From Lentisphaeria bacterium UBA1791 (GTDB lineage Bacteria > Verrucomicrobiota > Lentisphaeria > Victivallales > Victivallaceae), in NCBI GenBank assembly GCA_002314455.1, contig DCFZ01000014.1, forward strand, positions 10,918-22,703: a stretch of DNA of 11,786 nucleotides, given 5' to 3'. Position 1 is the first letter of the stretch. Each line of letters starts with the position of its first letter. The notes below the pieces were generated by a model, which saw only the letters and a list, made by a program, of their open reading frames with translations, did not search any database and had not been told where the DNA came from. The position numbers and the translations under genes were made by a program. Below, one piece after another: positions 1 to 7,413 of this stretch.

Positions 1-142
1 CGCCCGCCCCGACTACATAAGGTATGTCACAGGGGAAAATATGCCAGTCAGCTCATGATGCGAGCCCCCCCATCAGCCTATGCCCCGTTGTTTTAGTCTG
101 ACAAGTCCGACCTGTCTGACAAGTCTGACAAAGACGCCCATT
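1..142. other. Gene-free left edge
   Basis: No convincing reading frame is present on either strand. Besides the 9-bp tandem array, it contains only a small hairpin, ACATA-AGG-TATGT (15-27), and a C-run at 65-71. No strong intrinsic terminator for the operon was found here. It may be the phage end or flanking host DNA. Confidence 0.5.
97..132. repeat. Four tandem 9-bp units (TCTGACAAG type)
   Basis: Units are TCTGACAAG (97-105), TCCGACCTG (106-114), TCTGACAAG (115-123) and TCTGACAAA (124-132). The array starts 10 bases beyond the fibre stop and continues with no gene to the window start. A related TGACAAAG also occurs at 278-285. It may be a host minisatellite next to the prophage, or binding sites near the end of a transposable phage. 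The sequence alone does not decide. Confidence 0.85.
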
Positions 143-3082
143 TCACGGCATCGCCGCGAGATAAATCGTTTGCGGCAAGCGGGAATTCTGAAGCCCGTCT
201 TTCTTACAAACATGGCGGAGAGAGAGGGATTTGACGGAGCAAAGCGACGAGCGCGAGGCGAAGCCGAGCGCAACCCCTGACAAAGAATCCCCGCTTTTCG
301 CCAACGGCGGGGAGCGCGTCAGCGCGTTGCATGTGCCGGTATAGCGCGTCCACGCGGCGACCGCGACGGTGCCGGATGCAATGTAATAGGTGTCGTGATT
401 GCGAAACGTCTTGGCGGAAAGATTTCCGTCATCATTGAATGTCAGCGTCGAAGTGTCGTAATCGACGCCGATGAGTGGCGTGCCATTGTTATGGTAGAGT
501 TTGCACCCCTCGCCGCACCTTACCTGCAAGCCGGAGTAGGACATGCCCGCCGCTTCGATGTAGATCGGGCTTTCGTCGTGCAACTTGACGCTCGCGCTAC
601 CGCCCGAGATGGCGATACTGTCGCTCCCGGAGACGCTCGCCCCGCCGATCGGCACCACGCCGGTATCGGGGTCGACCACCACCGTGCTGTCTGAGCCGCC
701 CCAAGCCGTCGGGATAAAGGCACGCACCGCAGCGGAAAGCCGTAAAAAGAGATCTTCGAACCCGATGAATTTCTTCCCGCTTTTCCATAACTTCCTCGCG
801 AGCAGTTCGGCATTCGCAGCCGTTAGCGTGATACTGCCGAAGCATTCCCGCGTCCCGGCGTTATAAAAAAAGTTGGAAAGATCAATGACCTCTTGGGCGA
901 AACCGCCGGTAGGAAAAAGCGCGTTGAGATCGCACGCTATTGCCCATTGTGCGTCCTGCGTTGTCGATTGAAACACGTTGCGCAACCCGTTGCCGCCGTC
1001 CGCAGCGAGTGCCACGACGGGCGGGCAGACAAACTCGCATACGCGCATGTTATAGCAATTTTGGAAGAGCCCGTTCGCCGAGGCAATCACGGCGAGCCTA
1101 TTCAGCTTTTCCACGCACCTCAAGTTTGTGCATCCGGAAAAGGTACGGATCAGATTACCGATGTGGCTCGCCATCATCTGATCGTTGTAATCGACCGCGA
1201 CGAGACGAAGCGCGTTCGCGGCAAATTCCTGCATATTTGTGTGAGTCGAAGCAACCGGCAAATCGAAGCCCAAAACACGGTGAACCAGATTTTTCCCCGA
1301 GACAGTCTGGATACGCGAAAAAGCGCCGAAAACCTTGACAAGGTATTTCCCGGGCGATGTATAAGTATGCTCCGGTGTCCAACTGCCGTCCGGTACCGTA
1401 TCATTTCTTTCGGTTTTCGTTCCGTCGCCCCAGTCAACTGTAACCTTTCCGCCGAGCGTTTTGAGCTTGCACGCCTGAACCATCCCAGCCGGAATCTGCA
1501 CGGCGGTGCCATAGGTAACACCGTCAACGGTCACCCCGAAAGACACAGTTTCGCCGCCGATCACGACGTCGGTGCTGCCGACAGGGATCGCCACGTCATT
1601 CGCCACGACCTCAAACGCGGTATAATCCACCGCGGCGCTCGTTCCACCGGTTAGTGTAATCGTGCCGCCGGACAAGTCAACCCCCGGGCCAGCTGATAAT
1701 TTCGTCTGAACAATGTCCGTATCAACGCTAATTGTCCCGCCTACAATACGGGTTCCGTATCCGGGGCAGTAACCAGCGCCGTGCGGTTTTAAGAGAATTC
1801 GGTTCGGGCGAAAACCGAAGGCAAAGCGCATCACGTAATCGGCATTATCCCACACTGTTTCGATTCGAAAATCGGCGCGGTAGTTCTTCGCGGTGTCGCC
1901 GTCAACGATGTCGAACTCCTCGCCGAATATCGCATCAGAATTTGTGTACCCGAACACAGAGCGCGGGATCCGAATGATTCTGTCGTAGCGGTGATCGGAG
2001 GAGAACTCCCCATTGTGCGTATAATTATGAGTTGTCGTTTCAGCAGAATATTTGCTATAGACCGAAAAATCATTCTCATTAAAAGTGATGACGGCAGCGT
2101 AGCTTTCCGTGACGAAACAACCGTCCTGGCCGTCTCGCCCGTCTTCTCCGTCATTGACGACGACGGTAGTTTCCGTACCGCCAGAAAAGCCGCAGACAAT
2201 CGTCGCTTGCTTGCCAACCTTCGAGACGGAAGCATAAGCGTCCGCGCCGTCTTGCCCGTCTTGCCCGTCTTGCCCGTCATTGACGACGACGGTGGTTTCC
2301 GTACCGCCAGAAACGCCGCAGATAATCGTCGCTTGCTTGCCGACCTTCGTGACGGAAGCATAAGCGTCCGCGCCGTCTTGCCCATCCGTTCCAGCTGTTC
2401 CGTATGGCAACTTAATGGCGGGGCACCATGGCGCGCTGTCGGCGCTCGCCGATCGGTAGCGAAAATAGACATCCCCGTCCAGCTGAGTGTCGTGCCAATT
2501 TTCCGCGTCGGCGGAATATTGCGCCGCCAAGCCCGCTGCGATGAGCGCGCGCACCTGCGCCGCCGTAAGATACTCTGGCAGAATATTCTGCGGGGAGCCG
2601 AGTTGGGTAATCCTGCCGCGGATCGGGAACCCCTTGAGTTGCAAGACGAAAATCTGCTCGCCCGACGCCCCGAACCCGATGAGCTCGGCGTCAAGCCCCT
2701 TTTTAGCCTCGCCCGAACCGAGCCATTGGGCGAGCGCGTCGGTATTCATATTGGATATGGGAATACTGAGCTCTGTAAACGTGAGCGATTCGTCATTGAT
2801 TACATCGGTCACGGAAGCGACCGAAATAGTGTCATCCGCCTCCAAAATGTAACTCGTGTCGGAATCGAAATCACGGTCCATAACGAACTGCCACGAAGTT
2901 GCGGTGGAAAGCGACGACAAAGGGTATGGCGTATCGCCGCTGCCACTTGCAAACAACCGCATTTTTAGGCAAGTCTCAACGCCTCTGACAAGTGTCGGCG
3001 CGGAGAGATTTTTTTGGTTCGAATAGTCTCGGATCACGCCGAGCGTGTCTGCCGCATTGACATAAAAAATAATATTTTGCAT
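143..3082 (-). CDS. Large modular tail fibre with collagen-like, PKD-like and BspA-like repeats
   Basis: This 979-residue protein is the probable host-recognition fibre. Residues 1-225 are a globular N-terminal part, the likely tail-attachment end. Residues 231-321 hold two copies of a 42-residue unit (ADAYASV..KVGKQATI..CG..GGTETTVVVND) separated by collagen-like Gly-Gln-Asp triplets, which should trimerise. After a beta-rich linker (322-535), residues 546-586 read VTVDWGDGT...HTYTSPGKYLVKVFG, a PKD-like strand pair. From 640 on come BspA/DUF285-like repeats (RTFSGCTNLRCVEKL, GLFQNCYNMRVCEF, NVFQSTT, NFFYNAG). Residues 795-915 are beta-rich again. The last ~60 residues are Ser/Leu/Arg/Cys-rich and lie over hairpin DNA, so the natural C-terminus may be near 915. 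The ATG at 3082 has AAGGAGAAGG directly upstream. Late overlap with host sequence, or a lost stop, is possible. Confidence 0.8.
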   Translation of the reverse strand: MQNIIFYVNAADTLGVIRDYSNQKNLSAPTLVRGVETCLKMRLFASGSGDTPYPLSSLSTATSWQFVMDRDFDSDTSYILEADDTISVASVTDVINDESLTFTELSIPISNMNTDALAQWLGSGEAKKGLDAELIGFGASGEQIFVLQLKGFPIRGRITQLGSPQNILPEYLTAAQVRALIAAGLAAQYSADAENWHDTQLDGDVYFRYRSASADSAPWCPAIKLPYGTAGTDGQDGADAYASVTKVGKQATIICGVSGGTETTVVVNDGQDGQDGQDGADAYASVSKVGKQATIVCGFSGGTETTVVVNDGEDGRDGQDGCFVTESYAAVITFNENDFSVYSKYSAETTTHNYTHNGEFSSDHRYDRIIRIPRSVFGYTNSDAIFGEEFDIVDGDTAKNYRADFRIETVWDNADYVMRFAFGFRPNRILLKPHGAGYCPGYGTRIVGGTISVDTDIVQTKLSAGPGVDLSGGTITLTGGTSAAVDYTAFEVVANDVAIPVGSTDVVIGGETVSFGVTVDGVTYGTAVQIPAGMVQACKLKTLGGKVTVDWGDGTKTERNDTVPDGSWTPEHTYTSPGKYLVKVFGAFSRIQTVSGKNLVHRVLGFDLPVASTHTNMQEFAANALRLVAVDYNDQMMASHIGNLIRTFSGCTNLRCVEKLNRLAVIASANGLFQNCYNMRVCEFVCPPVVALAADGGNGLRNVFQSTTQDAQWAIACDLNALFPTGGFAQEVIDLSNFFYNAGTRECFGSITLTAANAELLARKLWKSGKKFIGFEDLFLRLSAAVRAFIPTAWGGSDSTVVVDPDTGVVPIGGASVSGSDSIAISGGSASVKLHDESPIYIEAAGMSYSGLQVRCGEGCKLYHNNGTPLIGVDYDTSTLTFNDDGNLSAKTFRNHDTYYIASGTVAVAAWTRYTGTCNALTRSPPLAKSGDSLSGVALGFASRSSLCSVKSLSLRHVCKKDGLQNSRLPQTIYLAAMP
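251..271. repeat. Small GC-rich interrupted hairpin
   Basis: GCGC-GA-GGC-GAA-GCC-GA-GCGC forms two short perfect stems separated by opposed GA/GA mismatches and closed by a GAA loop. It is in the odd low-complexity DNA at the end of the fibre frame, about 16 bases from the terminator-like stem. It could be part of a dispersed intergenic repeat of the host genome. No role can be assigned. Confidence 0.5.
288..313. terminator. Terminator-like stem-loop within the 3' end of the fibre frame
   Basis: TCCCCGC at 288-294 pairs perfectly with GCGGGGA at 307-313 around a 12-base loop. On the minus strand the stem is followed by TTCTTTGTC, a loose T-rich tail. It is shaped like a weak intrinsic terminator for leftward transcription. 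It lies inside the fibre reading frame, at about codons 924-931, which is not where a terminator normally sits. Alternative pairing in the loop (CGCC with GGCG) would compete with the main stem. Confidence 0.4.
2150..2383. repeat. 126-bp tandem duplication in the fibre gene
   Basis: The segment beginning GTCATTGACGACGACGGT at 2150 starts again at 2276, exactly 126 bases (42 codons) later. It stays nearly identical to about 2383, with only about six scattered differences seen by eye. The two copies encode the repeated ADAYASV...TTVVVND unit of the fibre. The period keeps the frame, so copy number can change without breaking the protein. Confidence 0.9.
2251..2277. repeat. Three 9-bp units encoding Gly-Gln-Asp collagen-like triplets
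   Basis: CTTGCCCGT occurs three times head to tail (2251-2259, 2260-2268, 2269-2277). On the coding strand this gives consecutive Asp-Gly-Gln triplets. The corresponding place in the other copy of the 126-bp repeat has a single unit, so the array has expanded in one copy. It sits at the junction of the larger tandem duplication. Confidence 0.85.
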
Positions 3083-3094
3083 ACCTTCTCCTTT

Positions 3095-4012
3095 TTATTG
3101 CTCGAGCGGCGGCGCAAAACGAAACACCGCGCCGAAATCGTAGGTGCATACATAATCGGCGAAATTAAATCCCCGTGTCTTCCCAGCGATTGCGTTATCG
3201 CGGATCTGATCAATATCGAATCGAAAGCCGTTGTCCGAAGTAAATACGTTCCACCCTTCGCGAACGGATCCGTATCCGAAGAAATCACACCCGTTAGTAG
3301 CCGCGAAAGCGTACATAGTTGACGATACCGAAAAATCGCCGGGGGCAAAGAAATAGCCCGCAACATCTACCTCTGCGCTATAACCGTGTCTCCTTCCACC
3401 GGTATCAGACTCCCAGGTAGCAGCTTCTACCGAAAAGACCTGCCTGCCGCGAACGAAGCTGGTCGCTTTTTCAGCGTGAGAAATTGCCCAATTGATTGCG
3501 CTGCGCGCGGTATTCTGGATGTTTTCATTTGCGCAAACGCCGACAACAGAATGCTCTTCCCACAACCGGGTCGATTCCTCGCATGTGACCCGTAGAGCGC
3601 GCACGGCTGCCATGCGTTGGATCGCATACTCTGCTGCCAATTTATGCGCGAGCGGATCAAGTGGCGTGACGACGGGCTTGTTTTTCCCAGCGGCGAACTC
3701 AAGAAGTTCCGGCCAGGCCCAAAACGGCGGGTTGCCCGGATCAAAATGTTTATTCGTATTAATGAAGCGCTTACATACCTCAGACAAGCGCCGGTCAAAA
3801 TCGGCAAACTCGGATGAGGTAATATGAGTTAGACGGCCGGTTAATTCCGCCTTGTATAGCTGTAATTTTTCGCCGAAATCCTCGTCGCTTAATATCGTCT
3901 CGTCAGTGACAATTTCGCGCTCGCGCAGCGCAAGAAGCAGAGCATACCATGGGTCGAACGATGGGCGCAGATGAGGATCTGGGAATCCGTACTCCAAAAA
4001 AGTTTTATCCAT
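3095..4012 (-). CDS. Unknown two-domain protein upstream of the fibre
   Basis: This 305-residue protein has no recognised family. Residues 1-195 are charged and helix-rich, with aromatic patches (DPWYALLLALR, NPPFWAWPELLEFAAG). From about 205 on the sequence becomes beta-rich and aromatic (AGYFFAPGDFSVSSTMYAFAA, NVFTSDNGFRFDIDQIR) and ends with YVCTYDFGAVFRFAPPLEQ. This looks like a helical attachment part followed by a beta-barrel or sandwich, as in adaptor or receptor-binding proteins. The position between a tail adaptor candidate and the large fibre supports a role at the tail tip. The start at 4012 has no clear ribosome-binding site and probably depends on coupling to the previous gene. 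The fibre ATG lies 12 bases beyond its stop. Confidence 0.6.
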   Translation of the reverse strand: MDKTFLEYGFPDPHLRPSFDPWYALLLALREREIVTDETILSDEDFGEKLQLYKAELTGRLTHITSSEFADFDRRLSEVCKRFINTNKHFDPGNPPFWAWPELLEFAAGKNKPVVTPLDPLAHKLAAEYAIQRMAAVRALRVTCEESTRLWEEHSVVGVCANENIQNTARSAINWAISHAEKATSFVRGRQVFSVEAATWESDTGGRRHGYSAEVDVAGYFFAPGDFSVSSTMYAFAATNGCDFFGYGSVREGWNVFTSDNGFRFDIDQIRDNAIAGKTRGFNFADYVCTYDFGAVFRFAPPLEQ

Positions 4013-4017
4013 ATCAA

Positions 4018-4566
4018 TTACACCCAGCGGTCGCGAACGGAAATATCGCTCGGGACGCGGCTCATTTGGGTGCGAATTACGCCGTCGGAAATGATTACCT
4101 GCCCGATTATTTCAATATATTTATTGGCGTCACCGGCAGGAATATCGTTACCCTGATGGACCGTTGCGACATATTGATATCCGTTGTGGGTTACTTCTAT
4201 CCAAACGTACCCGGCGGCGAGATCAACAGCAGGGGTTCGCAAAATCGCGTCACCGACATAGACGAGTCCGGCGTCAGCGTCGTATTGCTGGGAATCGGCG
4301 TTCCAGCTGTCCGAGTTGACAAGCCGCGCCACCGTACCGCCAACAGAAACGATACTAAATGGGCCGGTCGATACAACCTGTTCAACGCCGGCACCGGCAC
4401 TGGCAACAGCGTTTTTCGCCGATATTATCGTTCCGCCCGGGAGCTTGTTGATAATGATGCCGCTGCCGGCCACTGCCCGGGCAGAATAGAGGTAATCGAT
4501 GAGCAAATTGATCGCATCGCGAAGTTTTGCCGGGTTGATCACCGAGATTTTGGCCGGTATGTTCAT
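4018..4566 (-). CDS. Unknown tail-associated protein with a Gly-rich beta domain
   Basis: This 182-residue protein is not assigned. Residues 12-35 form a helix (PAKLRDAINLLIDYLYSARA). After it comes the GIIINKLPGGTIIS segment, then beta-rich sequence with regular Gly and hydrophobic alternation (FSIVSVGGTVARLVNSD), a YVWIEVTHNGYQYVATV strand pair and a polar C-terminus. A helix followed by a small all-beta domain, just upstream of the fibre and a fibre-associated gene, is compatible with a fibre adaptor or baseplate protein. The ATG at 4566 overlaps the previous stop, and its own stop lies five bases before the next ATG. The reading frame is secure; the function is not. Confidence 0.6.
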   Translation of the reverse strand: MNIPAKISVINPAKLRDAINLLIDYLYSARAVAGSGIIINKLPGGTIISAKNAVASAGAGVEQVVSTGPFSIVSVGGTVARLVNSDSWNADSQQYDADAGLVYVGDAILRTPAVDLAAGYVWIEVTHNGYQYVATVHQGNDIPAGDANKYIEIIGQVIISDGVIRTQMSRVPSDISVRDRWV

Positions 4567-5309
4567 TCGTACAAATCCTTATCCCAACCTTTTTTATCTC
4601 CGCTCATCGTGTAGGACAAGCGGGCGACCCAGTATTTACCATTCCAGCTCAGATCTCCTGAGTCGCATTTCCAGTTCCCATCGGCGCTCAGCCCGCCGGC
4701 AACCGATTCCGTGATTTTATTCAGTTTTCCTGACAGCAATTTCATCCCCTGCGTCAGATTGCGGCACTTAATACTCTCAGTGAGCGTATAGACGGCCTTG
4801 TCGATCGTCTCGACGCCCGGCTTTGTCGGCTTCGCCAACGGCATCCATCCGTCAGCGGCTGTCAGCTCCTTGGCCCACTGGTACTTTGCCGCCTCCTCCG
4901 CTGACAACACGGTGTCGGATCGCGTTTTATGCCATGACGGCAAAGCCGCTTTTTCCTTAATTTTACCCAGAAGGTAATGGTTCCAGCAAGCCCGGTAATT
5001 TTTCGCCGATTCAAGCGGTAGCGAGATCAGGCTCGCGTTCACGGATGCGGATTTCTTCCCGAAAACTTCCGGCGGGCCTTCGACGCCACCGCCATCGCAC
5101 GACCGTTCATAGACCAATTCAAGCTCGCATATCGGTCCTGGGGTATATTTCACCGAACGAAGAATTCCGTTTTCGCTGTTCGCAGAGCCGATTTCTATGC
5201 CGTTCCTGAATTCTTCGATTTCTTCGCGACTTCCCTGATACACCACCGACGAACGATAGCTGTCCCGCGTTTCCTCGTATGCTTCGGACTGGTACTTCTT
5301 GCTAATCAT
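4563..5309 (-). CDS. Unknown tail-tip protein following the tape measure
   Basis: This 248-residue protein is not recognised. It is rich in Ser, Glu and Lys with several cysteines, no signal peptide and no membrane segment. The N-terminal 35 residues are polar and Tyr-rich (EAYEETRDSYRSSVVYQGS). A helical middle has paired Trp residues (ACWNHYLLGKIKEKAALPSW). The C-terminus is a Trp/Tyr-rich beta stretch ending in GWDKDLYE, a plausible packing surface. Its start overlaps the tape-measure stop by 8 bases and its stop overlaps the next ATG by 4 (ATGA), so it is translationally coupled in a tail cassette. By position it may be a distal tail or tail-hub component; this is inference only. Confidence 0.6.
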   Translation of the reverse strand: MISKKYQSEAYEETRDSYRSSVVYQGSREEIEEFRNGIEIGSANSENGILRSVKYTPGPICELELVYERSCDGGGVEGPPEVFGKKSASVNASLISLPLESAKNYRACWNHYLLGKIKEKAALPSWHKTRSDTVLSAEEAAKYQWAKELTAADGWMPLAKPTKPGVETIDKAVYTLTESIKCRNLTQGMKLLSGKLNKITESVAGGLSADGNWKCDSGDLSWNGKYWVARLSYTMSGDKKGWDKDLYE

Positions 5310-7410
5310 TAAGTAGATCCACTATTTTTTGAACTTCGCTAAGCGTTTGCTGGCCCTGCGTTTTCTGCAGGGCGTTCGATATCTCCGCGAGCAGGCTCGC
5401 TTGCGTCCTGGCGTATCGCGCGATTTCCTTGGTCACCTTGTCCGTATCTGGCTTGACTGCGCCACCGGCGAATCCTCCGCGAGCGGTCAGCGCGTTCGTT
5501 TTAATTCTGAGATCGCCAAGCGCTGGTGCGCGATGGTTCATATCCCATGACAGAGCGGATATTTTTTTTACCTGCGCGGATTCCTCTTTCGTCAGCGCGG
5601 TCCCCTTCATTTCCGCCGCCTTTAGTAGAGCTTGTTTCTCTGCGAATTCCTTTCCAAGTCCTGCGGTTTCGCTCACTTTTTGCGCAATCGCAAGTGTGCT
5701 GTCGCGTAAACTTTTTTGAAGATTTTCCGCGCGCTTTTGGGCGGCTTCGGCGGCGGCGTTGATCTGCTTTTCGAAGTTATATATTTTTTCTTCGACAGCA
5801 AGGCGTTCTTTACGGATCCTCACTATCTCTTTTTCCGCCGCTGCGGCGTCTCTCAAATTATAAACGTCTTGGGCCTGGCGAAGCTTTTTTTCCGCGGCTT
5901 CCTCGTCAGCGGCGAGCTGGTCTCTCCGCTCCGTAAGGGGGCGGACCTGATTTTCTCTCGTTTCCTTCGCGGCGGCATAGTTACCGGTGGACATGTAATA
6001 TGCGTATACGTCATCTGATCCACGCGCCCATGGGGCGTCTTCCGCGAGCTGTTGCTCTTTCGCGTAGCCAGCTTTTTTACGTTCTGCGGCCGAAAGCTTT
6101 TTTTTCGCCTCGTAAATCTGTAGGTCAAGCTCATTAAGTTGGCGAGAGATAGTCGCGAACGCTGCCTCGGCGTTGGCGAGTTTTAAGGCGTCGCCACTTT
6201 CTTTTGCCGCAATCAACTCACGCGCAGCCGAAAGGGACGACCTGTCCAATTTAGCGCGTTGGGCTTCCAAATATTCGACACTATCCCTCGCCATAGCGGC
6301 CGCTGTTTCGCCGGTCCCATCATTAAGGGACGAGGAGTAGCGGTCCTCGTATACCTGTTCTGCCAACGTTCCGGCCGCTTGGCCGGCCGACGCCCGTCTT
6401 GCGGCGGCGACATCCTGCGCGGCGAGCGTCGCCTTAGTTTTCTCCTCTTCCGTCTCGAATCCGGTCGAGCGTAAACTGCTCGCTTTGGCTTTCAGTTCGT
6501 CCGCTTGTCGCATAAGGTCAGCGGCCTTGCCGAAAGCTTCAATTTCGTCCTCGTCATTCGTATTTTTGGCACATATCTCGAGGTAGACTGCTCTTTCGGC
6601 GGCGGCAGTATTGGCCCACTGTATCTCTGCTTCTTTAGCGGTCGTGAACCACCGGTCGCCGACCGTTTTGACGTATAGGGCTTTTGCCTGCGCTTCGATC
6701 GCCGCAGCCTGATTGTCCATCGCCTGTGCCTGTTCTGCGGCGGCGGCGGACCGAACCCGCTGCGATACCTCGTTGAAATTAACCACCTTCCCGGTCGTAG
6801 CGTCGATCTTCGCGCCAAGGTCACCATACTTTCGCTCCAGCACCGCCAGCGTATTAGCCGTCATCTGCCGCTCCGCGTTGCCGGCACTTTCGGCGGCATT
6901 AAGATCCTGTAATTTTTGCAACAGAGCCGTTGTCGCGTCTGCTTGTTCTTTGGTTTGTTCGGTCTCCTTTTGCGCGGCTTCCGCCGCACGATCGCACTTT
7001 GCGGCGTATTCCTCCGCAGATTCCGTGGCGTCATCCCACATTGCGCTGGCGATCGCGATTATCGCGGAAATCGCCGCAGCGAGTAATGCGAACGGGCCGG
7101 CGACAAGAGCTTGGATAGCTTGGCCGAAAAGCGCGAGCTTCGGCGATGCCGCGCCGAGCGCCCCACTCATTGCGCTGACGGCGGCGCCTCCTTTGCTGAT
7201 CTGACCGCCAGCAGATGCCGCCGCCGATCCCGCGCTACGTATACCGGCGGCGGTACTGGCAGCGGCGGGGGAAACTCGAGAGAGCGAATTTTTCGCATCG
7301 GCGCCTGCGGAGCTGATGGATTTTCCCATTTTCTTCGCTGCGGCGTCAACTTCGGAAACGGCCGCCTCGAATTGTGTCGCGTCCAAAGTAATCGACAGCG
7401 TGCTCGGCAT
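5302..7410 (-). CDS. Tape measure protein
   Basis: This 702-residue protein would set tail length and travel down the tube into the host envelope. It opens with a Ser/Ala/Gly-rich stretch (1-90), has one strongly hydrophobic segment at about 100-124 (GPFALLAAAISAIIAIASA), and then runs as almost continuous Glu/Lys/Ala/Gln coiled coil to residue 690. This is the classic tape-measure composition. By the usual ~0.15 nm per residue, the protein predicts a tail near 100 nm (inference). It begins with MPSTLSITLDATQFEAAVSE, a common tape-measure N-terminus. No peptidase or lysozyme-like motif was seen. It has a strong GAAAGGAT ribosome-binding site 5-6 bases upstream and overlaps the following gene by 8 bases. 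Confidence 0.88.
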   Translation of the reverse strand: MPSTLSITLDATQFEAAVSEVDAAAKKMGKSISSAGADAKNSLSRVSPAAASTAAGIRSAGSAAASAGGQISKGGAAVSAMSGALGAASPKLALFGQAIQALVAGPFALLAAAISAIIAIASAMWDDATESAEEYAAKCDRAAEAAQKETEQTKEQADATTALLQKLQDLNAAESAGNAERQMTANTLAVLERKYGDLGAKIDATTGKVVNFNEVSQRVRSAAAAEQAQAMDNQAAAIEAQAKALYVKTVGDRWFTTAKEAEIQWANTAAAERAVYLEICAKNTNDEDEIEAFGKAADLMRQADELKAKASSLRSTGFETEEEKTKATLAAQDVAAARRASAGQAAGTLAEQVYEDRYSSSLNDGTGETAAAMARDSVEYLEAQRAKLDRSSLSAARELIAAKESGDALKLANAEAAFATISRQLNELDLQIYEAKKKLSAAERKKAGYAKEQQLAEDAPWARGSDDVYAYYMSTGNYAAAKETRENQVRPLTERRDQLAADEEAAEKKLRQAQDVYNLRDAAAAEKEIVRIRKERLAVEEKIYNFEKQINAAAEAAQKRAENLQKSLRDSTLAIAQKVSETAGLGKEFAEKQALLKAAEMKGTALTKEESAQVKKISALSWDMNHRAPALGDLRIKTNALTARGGFAGGAVKPDTDKVTKEIARYARTQASLLAEISNALQKTQGQQTLSEVQKIVDLLND

Positions 7411-7413
7411 TCT

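Noticed and set aside
143..800. Diversity-generating retroelement target at the fibre C-terminus
   Set aside because: No adenine-rich variable-codon pattern, template repeat or reverse transcriptase gene is visible in the window.
2150..2383. CRISPR-like array
   Set aside because: Only two long near-identical copies exist, in frame inside the fibre, with no short repeat/spacer pattern.
1991..2968. Plus-strand frame of 325 codons and a minus-strand frame of 287 codons (1831-2694) in the fibre region
   Set aside because: Both are alternative frames of the fibre gene. Their internal repeats simply mirror the 126-bp DNA duplication.
2984..2992. A lone TCTGACAAG inside the fibre gene matching the left-edge repeat unit
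   Set aside because: A single 9-mer match in ordinary coding sequence can occur by chance in a window this size.
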